A stretch of 64,000 nucleotides of DNA. It comes from Ixodes scapularis (Eukaryota > Arthropoda > Arachnida > Ixodida > Ixodidae). Every line of letters begins with the position of its first letter. The first letter of the stretch is position 1. The notes under the pieces were generated by a model that saw nothing but the letters and a program-made list of their open reading frames with translations, was not told the DNA's origin and searched no databases. A program made the position numbers and the translations under genes. Location of the stretch: contig NW_024609857.1 of the NCBI RefSeq assembly GCF_016920785.2, positions 188,493,027 to 188,557,026 of the forward strand, in the 5' to 3' direction. Shown piece after piece: positions 12,201 through 22,581 of this stretch.

Positions 12201-12561
12201 ACGTCATAAAATAAAAATAGTCTAGAACGAAATAAAACATTCTATCTAACCTGAGAAATCTATGTAAAATTACATTAATTGTGGGTAAAGCATACGGTAC
12301 TATCAAGGTTGCGACTTTTGACAATTGGCAAGACTTCCGAAGTCGCCTTCCAATCCTTGCGGAAAAATTACCACCTTTCCCCAAAAAACTTTTTTTTATT
12401 ATTATATACCAATCTTCTTAGAACATTTAGTTTTTTTCATTTTTACGCGTCATTGTTTTTCCAATTTTAGCCTTTCCCTTTCGGAGGGACACCTACACGT
12501 TTGCACGTTTGCTCACTGCGGCACGTTTCGTCTGCGTTGGAAAACGGTGAAACAGTACTGA
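9226..12561. other. No gene recognised; mixed GC-rich then AT-rich sequence
   Basis: 9226-10870 is GC-rich with GGCGCC and TGGCGC words and a segment at 9715-9778 related to 4639-4703. A possible retroposon 3' end lies at 10357-10412 (AATAAA followed by AAAT repeats). After about 11300 the sequence is AT-rich with no ORF above about 75 codons. No exon or terminal repeats were recognised. Confidence 0.4.
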
Positions 12562-12751
12562 GTTTTAGAATGGCGTATACAAGCAAACGTAAGCATTGTG
12601 TGTTTGCGCAAGCACTACGTGTTCCACACTGCGCGTGCGGGGAGCCTAAAATCGCGGTCTTAAATCGGAGCATGGCGACAACGCGCGGGCGGAGCATGCA
12701 ACTCTAACGCAAACGCACAGCGCTTACGTTTGCTTCTACACGCAGTACATA
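12562..12751. mobile_element. 200-bp MITE, copy 1
   Basis: Imperfect inverted ends: GTTTTAGAATGGCGTATA... with AAGCAAACGTAAGC on the left, and GCTTACGTTTGCTT...CGCAGTAC on the right (about 12700-12751). The same element, in the same orientation, recurs at 58309-58508 with shared words across the whole length (gcatggcgac-ac-cgcg, ctaacgcaaacgcacagcgctt). Non-coding; family not named. Confidence 0.7.
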
Positions 12752-14637
12752 TACAAGGTACAACCCCATGCCGGCCGCAGCACTACATCGGGACAGTGAA
12801 GAGTGTTGTTCACAATCGGAAATTACATTTTGCGCGCCATGATCGCGAGCAGTTCCGCCATGGCCGCTGAACAAAAGAATTGGGGGACCCTCACTAGAGC
12901 GCTTCCCGTTTCCACCACGGGAGGGCGAGTGAGGAGCTGGAGACGCGAATAGGGCGCTAGGGTTCAATCCGCTCCGCAATAGTCGCCGAATAATACCCTC
13001 TTTACAAGGGCACACATTACCGCGGCTAAATCTCGTAAAACTACAGTTACGCTCAATTAAAATTATCCGACTACATATACTCTTGGGCAGCTATTTCAGA
13101 AGTAGTGGAGAGAGCGCGTGCCCAGCTTTGACTGATGCTCAAGATTTGCAAGCGCACGTGCGCCCATGGGCACGTGCGGTACTATGCCCTTGGGCACTGC
13201 ATGGTCAAAGAACGTTGCCCAAGGGCATAGTGCGGTAACTGTGGCTTAGCGTGACTGCAGTTAAGTGTAAACGTGTAACGAAAGTATAAGAAAGCCGGGG
13301 TGTGGCTCTCTCTATGTATACGCTTCTTGCTTCGGGATTTTCTACTCCGGCTTTCTTATCGTGTAATGCATATGCCATTGTTTGCTGAGCGCTACGATGG
13401 CGTTCGGGACTTGGCACGTTCAGTGTTTTTCTTCAGCTGTCAATGGCTGTAGTCGGGCTAGTTGATTGTTCACACTTTACGTACTACGACAGAGAAAAAA
13501 AACTAAAAGAAAAGAAAACGAGGATTAAAACAAACGAGGACGACAGGTGAATTCTTAACTTGAGGTGATGCAAGTGAAGAATGCGCCAGAGGGCTCCTCG
13601 CATACCCTCATTACTCCACTATTCCTCCGCAATGAGAAAATAGCCCTCTACACCGAGGCGCAGGTTGCGCTAATATAATTTATCTTGTCGTGGCTATTGC
13701 CTGTCGCGGTTTGTCCGTGGGGCGAGTAAATGCCGTGGCTGGTGTGTGGTGATGTTCATTTGGCGTATTTCTTAACTTGGTGTCAGTCCATTTTTGTTTT
13801 CAACGTAAAATAAAACCTTGTAAAAAAAAGAAAGAGAGCAACGCTCCGTTTAGTGCTGAATGCACTGAACATTTCATAGAGCTTTCTTTTTGTGCGCAGC
13901 AATCTTTATAATGAGGGCGCTGACGGATGCTCTGCTTGCTGCGTTATATTAGAAAAAAAATTGCTGCGCTCGTACAGATAGGTCCGGTGTATGGACACAA
14001 TTTTTCTCTGAGAAATTGCAGGAGGAGCTTCAAGAATAATGATGTTGACAACAAGCTATAGGTGTAAAATTTAGGGGCCATTCATAAACCTATACGTACA
14101 AGTATATATACAGGCTTAAGCACCACTACCAAACAAGGAACTACTGTCAAATCCAGAAGTACAAAAGTGTACTGCTGCAAGCACGCTTAACTAAACCACG
14201 TGAATACGTTTTTGTTTTTTTTGTTTCTTGTTTGTGTGTCTTTTTTTTTTTTGGGGGGGGGGGGGGGCGGGAATGGTGACACTGTAAACTTGTCGGTGAA
14301 GTTCAACGATATACTTTTCGCGCAAACTGTGTGTTCCTTATGCAACGGTACCTTTTGGTTGGTCGTTGAAAAAAAAAATGTATTGTTCCTTTTGGCAAAA
14401 GTGCCAAAATACAAGGACAGAAAGTAAGAAACAACACAACATAAGCGCCTTGTGTTTGTGAAAAGGAAAGATGTACCAAAAAGCCCCCCCCCCCCCCCCC
14501 CCGCATCTCTCACTACTGTTGAAAAAAATATTGTTCTGCTTTTAGTACGTGTTTGCTTAAATGTCCTTAGAGTTTTGTTTGTTTTGTTTGCGGTCTTGAA
14601 AAACAACCAATACGGCATGCAAAATATCGCCTGTTCC
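12752..14637. other. No gene; hairpins and homopolymer tracts
   Basis: Contains a palindrome/hairpin cluster at 13154-13232 and a foldback at about 13270-13372 with arms TAAGAAAGCCGG. There is a T12-G15 tract at 14231-14267 and a C19 tract at 14484-14502, in opposing orientation. No coding exon was recognised; the 165-codon reading at 14187-14684 on the minus strand consists largely of translated homopolymers. Confidence 0.45.
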
Positions 14638-15441
14638 TTCACTCTAAAAAAAACCGTGTGTCTACTTTCCCGCACAACCCTCATACAGCGAAACGTTGCA
14701 ACTTACGTTTGTAGCTCAGCGAATGACGATGCCGAAACATATGGTTAGACCAAAAAACGCCGTCTAAGTTGTGACATTAAGCAATGTAAACGTGACGTTA
14801 AATTTATTCATTTATTTTATTTCAAGATACGGCCAATCGTATTGGGAGTTTCGCAGGTATTGGGACAAGAGCAATATAGATCAAGAAATAAATATCAATA
14901 AGAAACGGAAAAGCAAACATATAGCTTCATCACTGTAAAAAAAAAAAATTCAATTCATAGATTTACAAAGTCGTTGTTTTTCAATTGCATCCCTATACAA
15001 TTCAACACCTGTACAACTAAAACGGTGCCTATCTACACAGCTCCAATCTATTACGGCTGTAGGAAAAATTGAGTGTTTAAATCTGTTGTTATTGAAGTAA
15101 TACTCAACGAGTGTTTCGCTGTGTTTATGTCTAGTGGCTCTCGCTTCCGATCACTTAACGTACTTGTTTTGTTATCTATTTTAAATGCATCTTTTAAAAG
15201 TAGGAACATAAATTTCAGTCGCCGAGTCTTACAATATCAACGATACTGAATCAACCAGCTTTCTTTAGTAATTCTGTTGGTGAAGTTAGGTTAGGTTAGT
15301 TCTTTAATGTTACAACTCAGACTGTGTTTTTTTTGGTCTAAACATATTTCGGCATCGTAATTCGCTGAGCTGCCTCCGCAAGTTCCGCTGATTCGCTCTC
15401 CGAGTGTTGTGCGGGAAAGTAGGCGCACGGGATTTTTTTAG
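14638..15441. mobile_element. Nonautonomous DNA element with ~140-bp TIRs
   Basis: The left arm 14638-14783 and right arm 15300-15441 are inverted copies at about 75-80 percent identity. They begin CACTCTAAAAAAA on the left and, reversed, ACTCTAAAAAAATCCCGTG on the right. They share CTACTTTCCCGCACAAC, AGCTCAGCGAAT, ACGATGCCGAAA and TTAGACCAAAAAA. The 500-bp interior is AT-rich with no transposase. Target duplications are not clear. A related terminus (CACTCTCAGAAATAGG) bounds the element at 57605. Confidence 0.8.
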
Positions 15442-17278
15442 AGTATTGTGCGCCTCATTCCTTTCTTATCCCCAAGTGCGTCCATGCGCGTTCCCCCCAG
15501 CCCCGACTTCAACCAATTACGGCGCGAGCTTGGCTGCTTCGTTATCGCGTGTTTCCTACCCGCTCACTGGGTTTCGCTTTGATTGATGTGTTCCTCTTTG
15601 CGGTTCGATGTGCCAAACACGCATTTTAGAACACTTCCTCGGCGTATAACGGGTATTGTTGAAATTATAATATTTTTTTTTAATATTTTTTTTAAATAGT
15701 TCAGCGACAAAGATACTAATTCTGTTTCTTTCTTTTTCAACGCTCGATGTCGTCGATAAAAAAAAGTTCCGTGAGTGTGGAAGATTGGTCAATTTTGGTG
15801 TGGCGTACCCCAGCCTACGAACTGCCACATACTCAAAATTGTTTTATAACCGTCCGGGGGCACTAGGATATAATGAATAACCTGTCGCAATACAAAAAAA
15901 AAAAAAAAAAAAAAAAAAAGAAATCTCCGCCTATTTTAGGTTTGCTAACTAAGATAAGCGTATATTATAGGATAGTGACTACCCTAACGTCCCTGATCCA
16001 GCGAAGATAAATTACATCTTCTAAATCTTTGCGTAACTCCAAGTGTTCCAGTGCTTCTGGCGGCTACAGCGCGGCTGAGCTGCTCGATATAGGTAGCAAT
16101 ATATAGTTCGTCGTATTAAGAACAAAAAAACAAAAAAAAAACAAAAAAACCCAGGAGTTTGCTTTGAAGGATCATCGAAGAACTGCTACGTCTAAGAAAA
16201 GGCGGCCAGCGATATCGCTATATGTCTTCGTTACTACCTGCAGGCAGATCGCCGTGGCATAATCTTGTTTCTTTGGCGCGTTTCGTACCGTACCCGTAGC
16301 GGTTAATCATTATTAGTGTCAGTTTAATACGGAATGAATTACGATCTTGAAAGAGGTTATCACACCGACCCGAGATAGCAACACAAATGTCAAAACGGTA
16401 GAGGAGCGGTAATTTATATCTTACCTTGAGCAACACTGCGCTCTTGACAAACGGCTTCACGCTACAGCTCAAAGCACCCGTCACAGCAGAAATTACGGTT
16501 GGGCAGCCGGTTTCTTTCAAAATATTGCGATAGTTTGCCTCCGCATAGCGCTCTTGAGAGTTCGGGGCTGAATTCGTGGCCGGGTTTGGGGATTGAGAGG
16601 ATTCGAATAAAATCTCCGATGAAATACCCAAACACCAAGGAGCATGCCACCCTTTTTTTTTTAGGTGTACACACTGCGTGCACTGGCGTTTGAAGCAGCA
16701 TTTTCCATTTCTTTCGGCAGATAGGTCTATTTCAGTGCGTTCCTTTTTTTTTTTTTTTTCTTGCAATGCATTCTTGAGACTACCAGGAAATTCCAGTAAG
16801 CCCATGGATTCTATCATAGGACTGATGAGTGAATAAATTGCGTGGGCTATATACCGTTTGTATTGGGTGGTAGCTTGCGCCATCTAGATTAGAAACATGT
16901 CACCCGACATTTTTTATATAAATTCCTTATCTCGTTAAATTATGTCCCCAAAGCATTTGGTACACTATCGCGCATTTTTAGACCGTCTCCATCAATCTTC
17001 AAACGCCAGTTTTGTTATTGCAATACTTTTCCCTCCGTTCTTTGATCCTCGTCAGCGAAACCCGGGCTCTCTCCAAATCCATTACCCCTTCAGGGAAGGC
17101 ACGAAGAAACCCCGTGCACTTAAAAAACACATATTCCAACGTCTCCCTGTCATACGAGGGATATATGTTTATCTTTTGAAAATCAACACTATGTGGGATT
17201 GTGCGGCCGTGAACACTTTCGTTTTCGCTCCAAACGGTAAACAGCTACACTGTAAATGATCAAACACTCGTTCCTTTC
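15442..17278. other. No confident gene; poly-A tracts and one unassigned 221-codon ORF (16218-16883, -)
   Basis: An A-run at about 15893-15919 and an A-rich tract at 16125-16150 may be retroposon tails. The minus-strand ORF 16218-16883 is long for this window, but it reads through an A-run as poly-Lys. Its GCPTVISAV stretch is at best faintly like a Harbinger nuclease, so no function is assigned. Confidence 0.35.
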
Positions 17279-17282
17279 TTAA

Positions 17283-18152
17283 AGGGATGCTGAGCCGAGA
17301 TCTGTATTCCCCAAAACACGCGGCAAAAGCGTGCAAAGGGATGCTACAAACACCAAAACATCAATCATACAGCGATATCTCGAACGGATGGCCGTATTTT
17401 TCAAATAAAGAGGCGCGTTTGGCAGGTATGTTGACGTAATGTTTCTCCGAGAAGAAGAGGGAACCCCCTCGCGTCTTCTCCGCCTCGTGGCCTTGAGGGA
17501 GCGAAGCGAAGAGAGGAGGAAACTAGGTATCTTGACGGTCACGCGCCTCTTCGGCCTGGTTCAATCTCGACTTCTTTTTCCAAAAATACGGCCGTCCATT
17601 TGAGATATCGCCTTACTAGTACTGTTGGAGGTATTCTAGCGTCCCGCCTACACCTCCAGCATTGTATTTTTCTTGAAAGAGTAAAGCTATACGCCCTCCG
17701 GAGTGCACTTTGGACGAAATAGCTAGACGAACTACGCGGAGAGCTCATGCCGCTCGGGCCACCCTTTTCGAACGGCGCGTGCATCACTGGGGAGCCCCGC
17801 TGTCCCCGATCGTACCTCCGGAAAAGTTCCGTCAACAGCATTCGGTTTTTTAATGTTCATCGCAAAAAAGGAACGTCGCGAATATCGCCAAATGCCCCGA
17901 CAATACAAAAAGTTCCAGAAAAAAAAAAAAAAAAAAAAAAAAACCTAGACCCATTGGGGATCGGACCCGCGTCCATTTGCGTCTAAAGCGGTCACCTTAA
18001 CCCTGAAGCTATGCCATCGCTTAGAAAACTCGTTGCGACCATTCGCTTTATACGAGTTTAGCGGAGTGCGTACAGCCATTTCGTCGGCAGTGCACTCCGG
18101 AGTGCGTATAGCTTTACTCTTTTTGAAACCCAAATTTCGGTTCACCATCCCT
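17283..18152. mobile_element. TTAA-flanked composite foldback element
   Basis: The ends are AGGGATGCTGAGCCGA (17283) and, reversed from 18152, AGGGATGGTGAACCGA. Both are flanked by TTAA (17279-17282 and 18153-18156), the target duplication of piggyBac/Kolobok-type elements. Internally the subterminal right-arm sequence with AGAGTAAAGCTATACGC (18057-18122, -) recurs inverted at 17668-17745. A second inverted pair, 17371-17414 and 17541-17614, shares GATATCTC and GGCCGTATTTTT. A tRNA-derived SINE is nested near the right arm. No transposase ORF. Confidence 0.7.
17919..18025 (-). mobile_element. tRNA-derived SINE
   Basis: On the minus strand the unit begins near 18025 with TGGCATAGCTTCAGGGTTAAGG (A-box-like) and continues through ACCGCTTTAGACGC to GCGGGTCCGATCCCC (B-box-like), then GGGTCTAGG and a T-run (A-run at about 17919-17943 on the plus strand). 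The A-to-B box spacing fits an internal RNA polymerase III promoter. The T-run could serve as a Pol III terminator. It lies inside the TTAA element and therefore inserted later. Confidence 0.6.
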
Positions 18153-18156
18153 TTAA

Positions 18157-19398
18157 GCTCTGTTTTTGCGAGGTAAAGCGCGAAATTGTTTGGGTAAGTA
18201 ATTTAATGAGAATTAAAATTTACAGCACTTCTCTTTTTTTTAAGAGAGGGCTGAAGTATTTATAAGCTAGGTGACGCAAGCTACGGCCAGGTACAAAGGG
18301 TATAAGGGCATAGCAACTGAGGCTCGGCGTGTTCGTCTTGCCAGTGAGAAGCCGGAAAATAAAATGGAGTCCCGCTCGCACATATGCAAGGTGGACTCGT
18401 TCTGCTATGGTAAAAGGCTGAATGAGGGATCGATGTGCATTTCATTAAATCAGAGGTATACGGCCTCCATTAACAAAAACGTATCTATTATATAGCTTTT
18501 GACATCATCTGCAGCAAAGCAGCACAAAAAAAAACGGCTTTCTTTTTGATGCAAAGTATAAAACAAATGGCACGTCCGCGCTTGGATTTGTCTGTGTTTT
18601 GGTTTGGTCATTTACTTTGAATATTTCATTGAGACACGACAAGCACGTGTACAAGGAGCACCAACGTTCATAGCATGCTTTTTTGGTACTTGGGTAATTA
18701 GGGCAAATGATCTGTTGATCATTGAATTCCATCATACATGCGTCGTTTTAATACTTGTGTTGCAGAAATAATTAAGACACTAAGAAAACATATCTTAATT
18801 ACGAAAGTTGGTGCATCAGCGAGTCATCTTGCCTGTGCGCGTGGCCCTCAGCTTGCTCTGGTTTCGCCGATGCTCTGCCGGATTTTGTTCCGAAGGCCTT
18901 TGAAGTGCCCGTATACGCAGTGACATTATTTCAGCCTGGTTTCAAAGTTTCAGCGCGTATTTTGGGTTTATATATTTGTGCAACGAGGGAGATAAAGGTG
19001 CGTATTACTTTTGATGAACCTGAAGCTGATTAATTCTAGGTTGATTGGCATGAAAATTTGCAAAATAAAACGGCTTGTTTTTAAGCTTTGGTGAGTGCTA
19101 GAATGAAACTTTTGCGATAACTTAGTCATGCATCAAAGCGTCGTCGTTCAGTACAGCGAACCTACTGAAGTACTTTTCTTTGAAGTCGACTTTTGCGTGT
19201 TATTAACGTAAAAACTACTTTCAGAAACGTAAAATGTTGGGTCCCTTCCTCACACATGACACGAAATAACGCGGAATTCTTTAAAGTGGCGGATAGGTTT
19301 AGCTCGCCAACTTTACACAAAAAGCGTGTTTTGAACTGAACATGTCACTCCTTTCATTAGCTGCGGATTACAATATTCAACCTACACTTTGAAAAGGG
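18157..19398. other. No gene recognised
   Basis: AT-rich sequence. No ORF above 76 codons and no repeats recognised, except weak similarity of 18270-18310 to the minus strand of 16840-16883 (shared CGCAAGCTAC and TACAAA-GGTATA). Confidence 0.4.
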
Positions 19399-19401
19399 TT
19401 A

Positions 19402-19604
19402 AGGGCCGCCCACACTAGCGAAAAAACGCGCGCGGCGAGCCGATCGCGTTGAAAACGCGATCGTTTTCAACGCAATCCGCGTGCCGATCGGCACGCTGCA
19501 TACCACAAGAAATAGTGCAGGGAGCCAGTACCTCGCGGCAGGAAAATCTTCACGCTCTACCGATTTTGCGGAACGCGTTTTCAACGCGATGTGTGGGCGG
19601 CCCT
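19402..19604. mobile_element. PIF/Harbinger MITE (203 bp)
   Basis: The ends AGGGCCGCCCACAC (19402) and GTGTGGGCGGCCCT (ending 19604) are perfect inverted repeats flanked by TTA on both sides (19399-19401 and 19605-19607). The interior holds shorter palindromes GATCGCGTTGAAAACGCGATC-like and CGCGTTTTCAACGCG. Non-coding. The terminus resembles that of the element at 7508-8743 (AGG...GCCCACA). Confidence 0.85.
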
Positions 19605-19999
19605 TTATACATATTGTTCTACTCACATTGCCGGTTCTTCTTATGTGAGAATGACAGTCGCGAAGTTCGCAAGATGACGAGCAATATTATGATCAAGGAA
19701 GCACGCGGAGAGAACCAGGCTTATGGATAGCAACAAGACGATATCAGGGATATCGATGACAACGCCACATTTATGTAGAGCAACCAAGGTTATACTTAAA
19801 AAGTTACGCGTAATACAGTTTTGTTATACTCAGCTTGACTTTTTTTTTTTGTTGGTGTTGAGTCATAACATTGGTGATTCATAAAAACAAAGTCTTAGAA
19901 CACTGGGCGCACTACTATCTCGGAACGAATTTGTTCGCGTCCGGAAGCCTGCAAAATACGTCTTCGTAACTTATAAGTAGTCGGAAATTTTCCCTTTAT

Positions 20000-20100
20000 A
20001 AATAATAATAATAATAATAATAAATTTTATTCACATCATAAACATAATACATATGCAGGCCCGCAAAAGCACTGGTATGCTTGTATGCGGGACCTGGCGT
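20000..20100 (-). mobile_element. Retroposon 3' end with (TTA)n tail
   Basis: On the minus strand, GTGAATAAAATTTATTATT... is followed by TTA repeats to about 20000. This is a polyadenylation-like AATAAA directly before a simple-repeat tail, as in CR1/L2-type LINE ends. The upstream 5' extent is undefined. Confidence 0.45.
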
Positions 20101-20377
20101 CCCACATACACTGATGAGCATGTCCTCCTAAAGAATGTCTATTTTAATGAGAAAGAATTAACTGTCTCATGGAGCGAAGCCGGCGTTGTCTGTAGCAGCG
20201 AAACGGCGCCTAAATACCTATTGGCTGCGACGCGTCTTGTGGCTCTATAGTAGCGGCGACATCGTTGGTAAGAAGCCAGCCGAACTGCTGGTGGCGAAGC
20301 GGGAAAGGGGGGGGGGGGGGGGGAGACGCGAGTACGCGCTGGCCTGGCATTAGGCCTAACGTTAGGCCTAATATTAG

Positions 20378-21098
20378 TCCTAACCACTGATCTCTATGTC
20401 TATTTGCTGGATCGCGTTTGACCAGCTCCGCCTATGGACCGAAATGCGGTCACTGGCGGCCATCTTTAGGTAGAGTTATATCATCTCTAGCCATCATAGT
20501 AATATGGCGGACAGCAGAATGGCGGCCGGGTGCCATAAAATAGCCGTGGATCTAGTACACTGTACCGTGGGAGATATTTCGTGCTTGATTCAAGTTGTTC
20601 GACGACGCAGATTCTTGAAACCCGGCGTGAATGGTAGCCTCATCTTTGAGGACCCGGAGACACTTCTACAAAAGCGCGGCACCGGGGGAAAGCAGCGCAG
20701 CTCGCATCGAAAGCAGACTCCGTACCGGCGTCTGCTTTTGATGCTAATTTTGATGCGACTTTCGATGCCAGCTGTGCTGCTTTTCCCCCGGTGCGGCGAT
20801 TTCGTGAAACTTTCACCGGGTCCTCAAAGATCACGCTACCGTTCACGCTGGGTTTCAAAAACATGTTTCGTCAAACAATTTCAATCAAGCACGAAATATC
20901 ATCCACCCTATTTTGACGGCAGCCTGCCACCACACCTGCCAAAACGCTGTCTGCCATGAATGGATCACAGTGGCTGCAGGAGCTGTACCTTGGCTAGAGG
21001 TATATATAATTTTACCTAAAGATGGCCGCCAGTGACCGCATTCGCAGAGCGGGCAAACGCGATCCAGCAATTGTCACTGAGATCAGTGGTCCTAACCA
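20378..21098. repeat. 720-bp foldback with ~350-bp arms
   Basis: The arms run from 20378 towards 20735 and from 21098 back towards 20760, roughly 80 percent identical with small indels. Outer words: TCCTAACCACTGATCTC, TGCTGGATCGCGTTTG, TGCGGTCACTGGCGGCCATC. Middle: ATATTTCGTGCTTGATT. Inner: ATCTTTGAGGACCCGG and ACCGGGGGAAA-GCAGC. The loop contains repeated GCATC-AAA units. Short ORFs in the arms (FLKP-VNGS-IFEDP on both) are mirrored readings of the same DNA, not a known protein. A large hairpin transcript would be possible if the locus is transcribed. Confidence 0.85.
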
Positions 21099-21692
21099 AC
21101 GTTATTAAACCACTCAAGTTGGGCAACTGCCATAGAGACTGCTTCGAAAAAGTGGCCCCGATTTGTCCTTGAGCACCGAGCTAATGACGGACAGAGCGCC
21201 ACCTTTTCTCCCGCAGCGGCCATTCGAGGAATTGCACGTTACATCCGGTTTGACTTTAATCGGCCATTTTGGCGCCGAAACAAATACAGTGGACGAGGTT
21301 ACAGGGGTGCCACCCCTGTCTCCCCAGCGGACACGCCGCGGCACATTACCGAAGTTAAAATCAACTAGGTCGGGACGCGCTACCTGAAAGCACCGCTGAG
21401 GCGTAGTTGTATAAAAACAATATTAATTGTGCCGCAAAATCTTGCAAACTAAAGATTTTAAAAACATCACGCGCCCTTCATTTTGTACTATACTCCAATA
21501 AATTTCATACAAAAAGAGTCTTTTCCGTTTGTTTTTTACGCAAAAACAGGCTTTCTAAAAACTTAAGGTGACCACAGTACAGACAAATGATAACGAGTGG
21601 CGCTGTTATCGTATTTAGCTCGGTCTTGGTGGACGCCAGCGGCCCAGGTTTCGACGGCGAGTTTCCCAACTGAGTGTTTTAGTAACGTTGGT
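21096..21692. mobile_element. TIR element, 597 bp
   Basis: The left end CCAACGTTATTAAACCACTCAA...TTGGGCAACT (21096-21129) pairs with the right end AGTTTCCCAACTGAGTG...TAGTAACGTTGG (21660-21691). A third copy of the terminus, AACTGAGTTGGTTTTAGTAACGTTG, occurs alone at 23023-23047, so the family is dispersed. The interior is GC-rich at the left (including a near-palindrome around GGGGTGCCACCCC at 21303-21318) and AT-rich at the right. No coding region. Confidence 0.7.
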
Positions 21693-22155
21693 CCTAACGT
21701 TACTCTTTGAGGTCTGACGTCGTCAACGGGTACTTGCAGCCACCGTTACTAGATCAACTCAGTTATGGAACTTCCCATAGACGCTGTACATTGGAGGGGA
21801 ACCGAAACCGTGTCCGATTGTTTTTTTTTTTTTTTGCAGCTAGGTGGCGCTGCCGGCGCATTAATCCACGTGTTTTTGTCTGCTACTACTCCGTGGCTGC
21901 TTGCGAGTCCCGACTCCTCTCGAGGTTCAGCATCGTCTTCGTTCAGTTTGTGCCCTTTCGCCTCTAAAAAAATACAATTTGAGCATAATAAGCGCTAGGA
22001 CCGTTTTGGTAAACGCTTTGTATTATTGTAAAATGCTCCCGCCTTAGCTGTACTGAGAGCGTGAAGCGTTTTAAACAACCAGAATTCGTCGGCGCCACTA
22101 CAATCCGGTGAGTACAATCAAAGCGAGTTTCTACCGTAGTAGTGGATGTGCAGTC
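21693..22155. other. Spacer without recognised gene
   Basis: Contains a T-run (21821-21835) and a GGTGGCGCTGCCGGCGC word at 21843. No exon or terminal repeat identified. Confidence 0.4.
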
Positions 22156-22581
22156 TTACCAGTGCGATGCCATTGCTGGTCGGACATCCAGGACATCTTC
22201 GCACAGATGAGTCTCGGGTGACCCCCTCCTTTCAGGCTTCCTTTCGGAACGCGGGAAATGTTCCGGATAGGTCGCAAATACGCTTGGGAAGGCGTCGGGT
22301 TTCAGACTCCACTTAACCCGTGGCGTTAGGACGACTTCAACACGAATCTCGTGCTCGAAGTACGTCAGAATCTCCTTTTCCCTAAAGTGCAAATCACAGA
22401 GGAAGTCCTTCTGCGATAGGTCTCGCAAAGGCAAGTTTCTCGCCCATAAGACGTGTCGTTTTTCGTCCAAAGGAAGTTTGAAGAAATGTCTCGCCTGAGT
22501 ACCTCGCACCGACCGTTTACGATATCGACACACCGGTGCAGACCACGCCACCGGCATATTCCGATAAGATTGAAGACTCAC
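22156..22581 (-). CDS. THAP-domain protein (possible exon or decayed gene)
   Basis: The 141-codon minus-strand ORF carries a THAP domain, a C2CH zinc-binding DNA-recognition module found in chromatin factors and P-element transposases. From the second Met (22557), MPVAWSAPVCRYR is followed by FFKLPLDEKRHVLWARN (the conserved F-x-x-P and W), then FLCDLHF (the C-x-x-H pair) and LKPDAFPSVF (the AVPTIF-like end). The first ligand cysteine of the C-x4-C pair is Trp (codon TGG, one base from Cys), so zinc binding may be lost. After the domain comes a short charged tail to TGA. No second domain or clear splice donor was identified; it may be one exon of a larger THAP gene or an inactive transposon-derived copy. 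Domain call is strong, gene status uncertain. Confidence 0.7.
   Translation of the reverse strand: MSLQSYRNMPVAWSAPVCRYRKRSVRGTQARHFFKLPLDEKRHVLWARNLPLRDLSQKDFLCDLHFREKEILTYFEHEIRVEVVLTPRVKWSLKPDAFPSVFATYPEHFPRSERKPERRGSPETHLCEDVLDVRPAMASHW

Noticed and set aside
14187..14684. 165-codon minus-strand ORF
   Set aside because: Contains translated A/T and G/C homopolymers (poly-Lys, poly-Pro, poly-Gly); artefact.
16218..16883. 221-codon minus-strand ORF
   Set aside because: Reads through a homopolymer as poly-Lys; the GCPTVISAV stretch is too weak to call a Harbinger nuclease.
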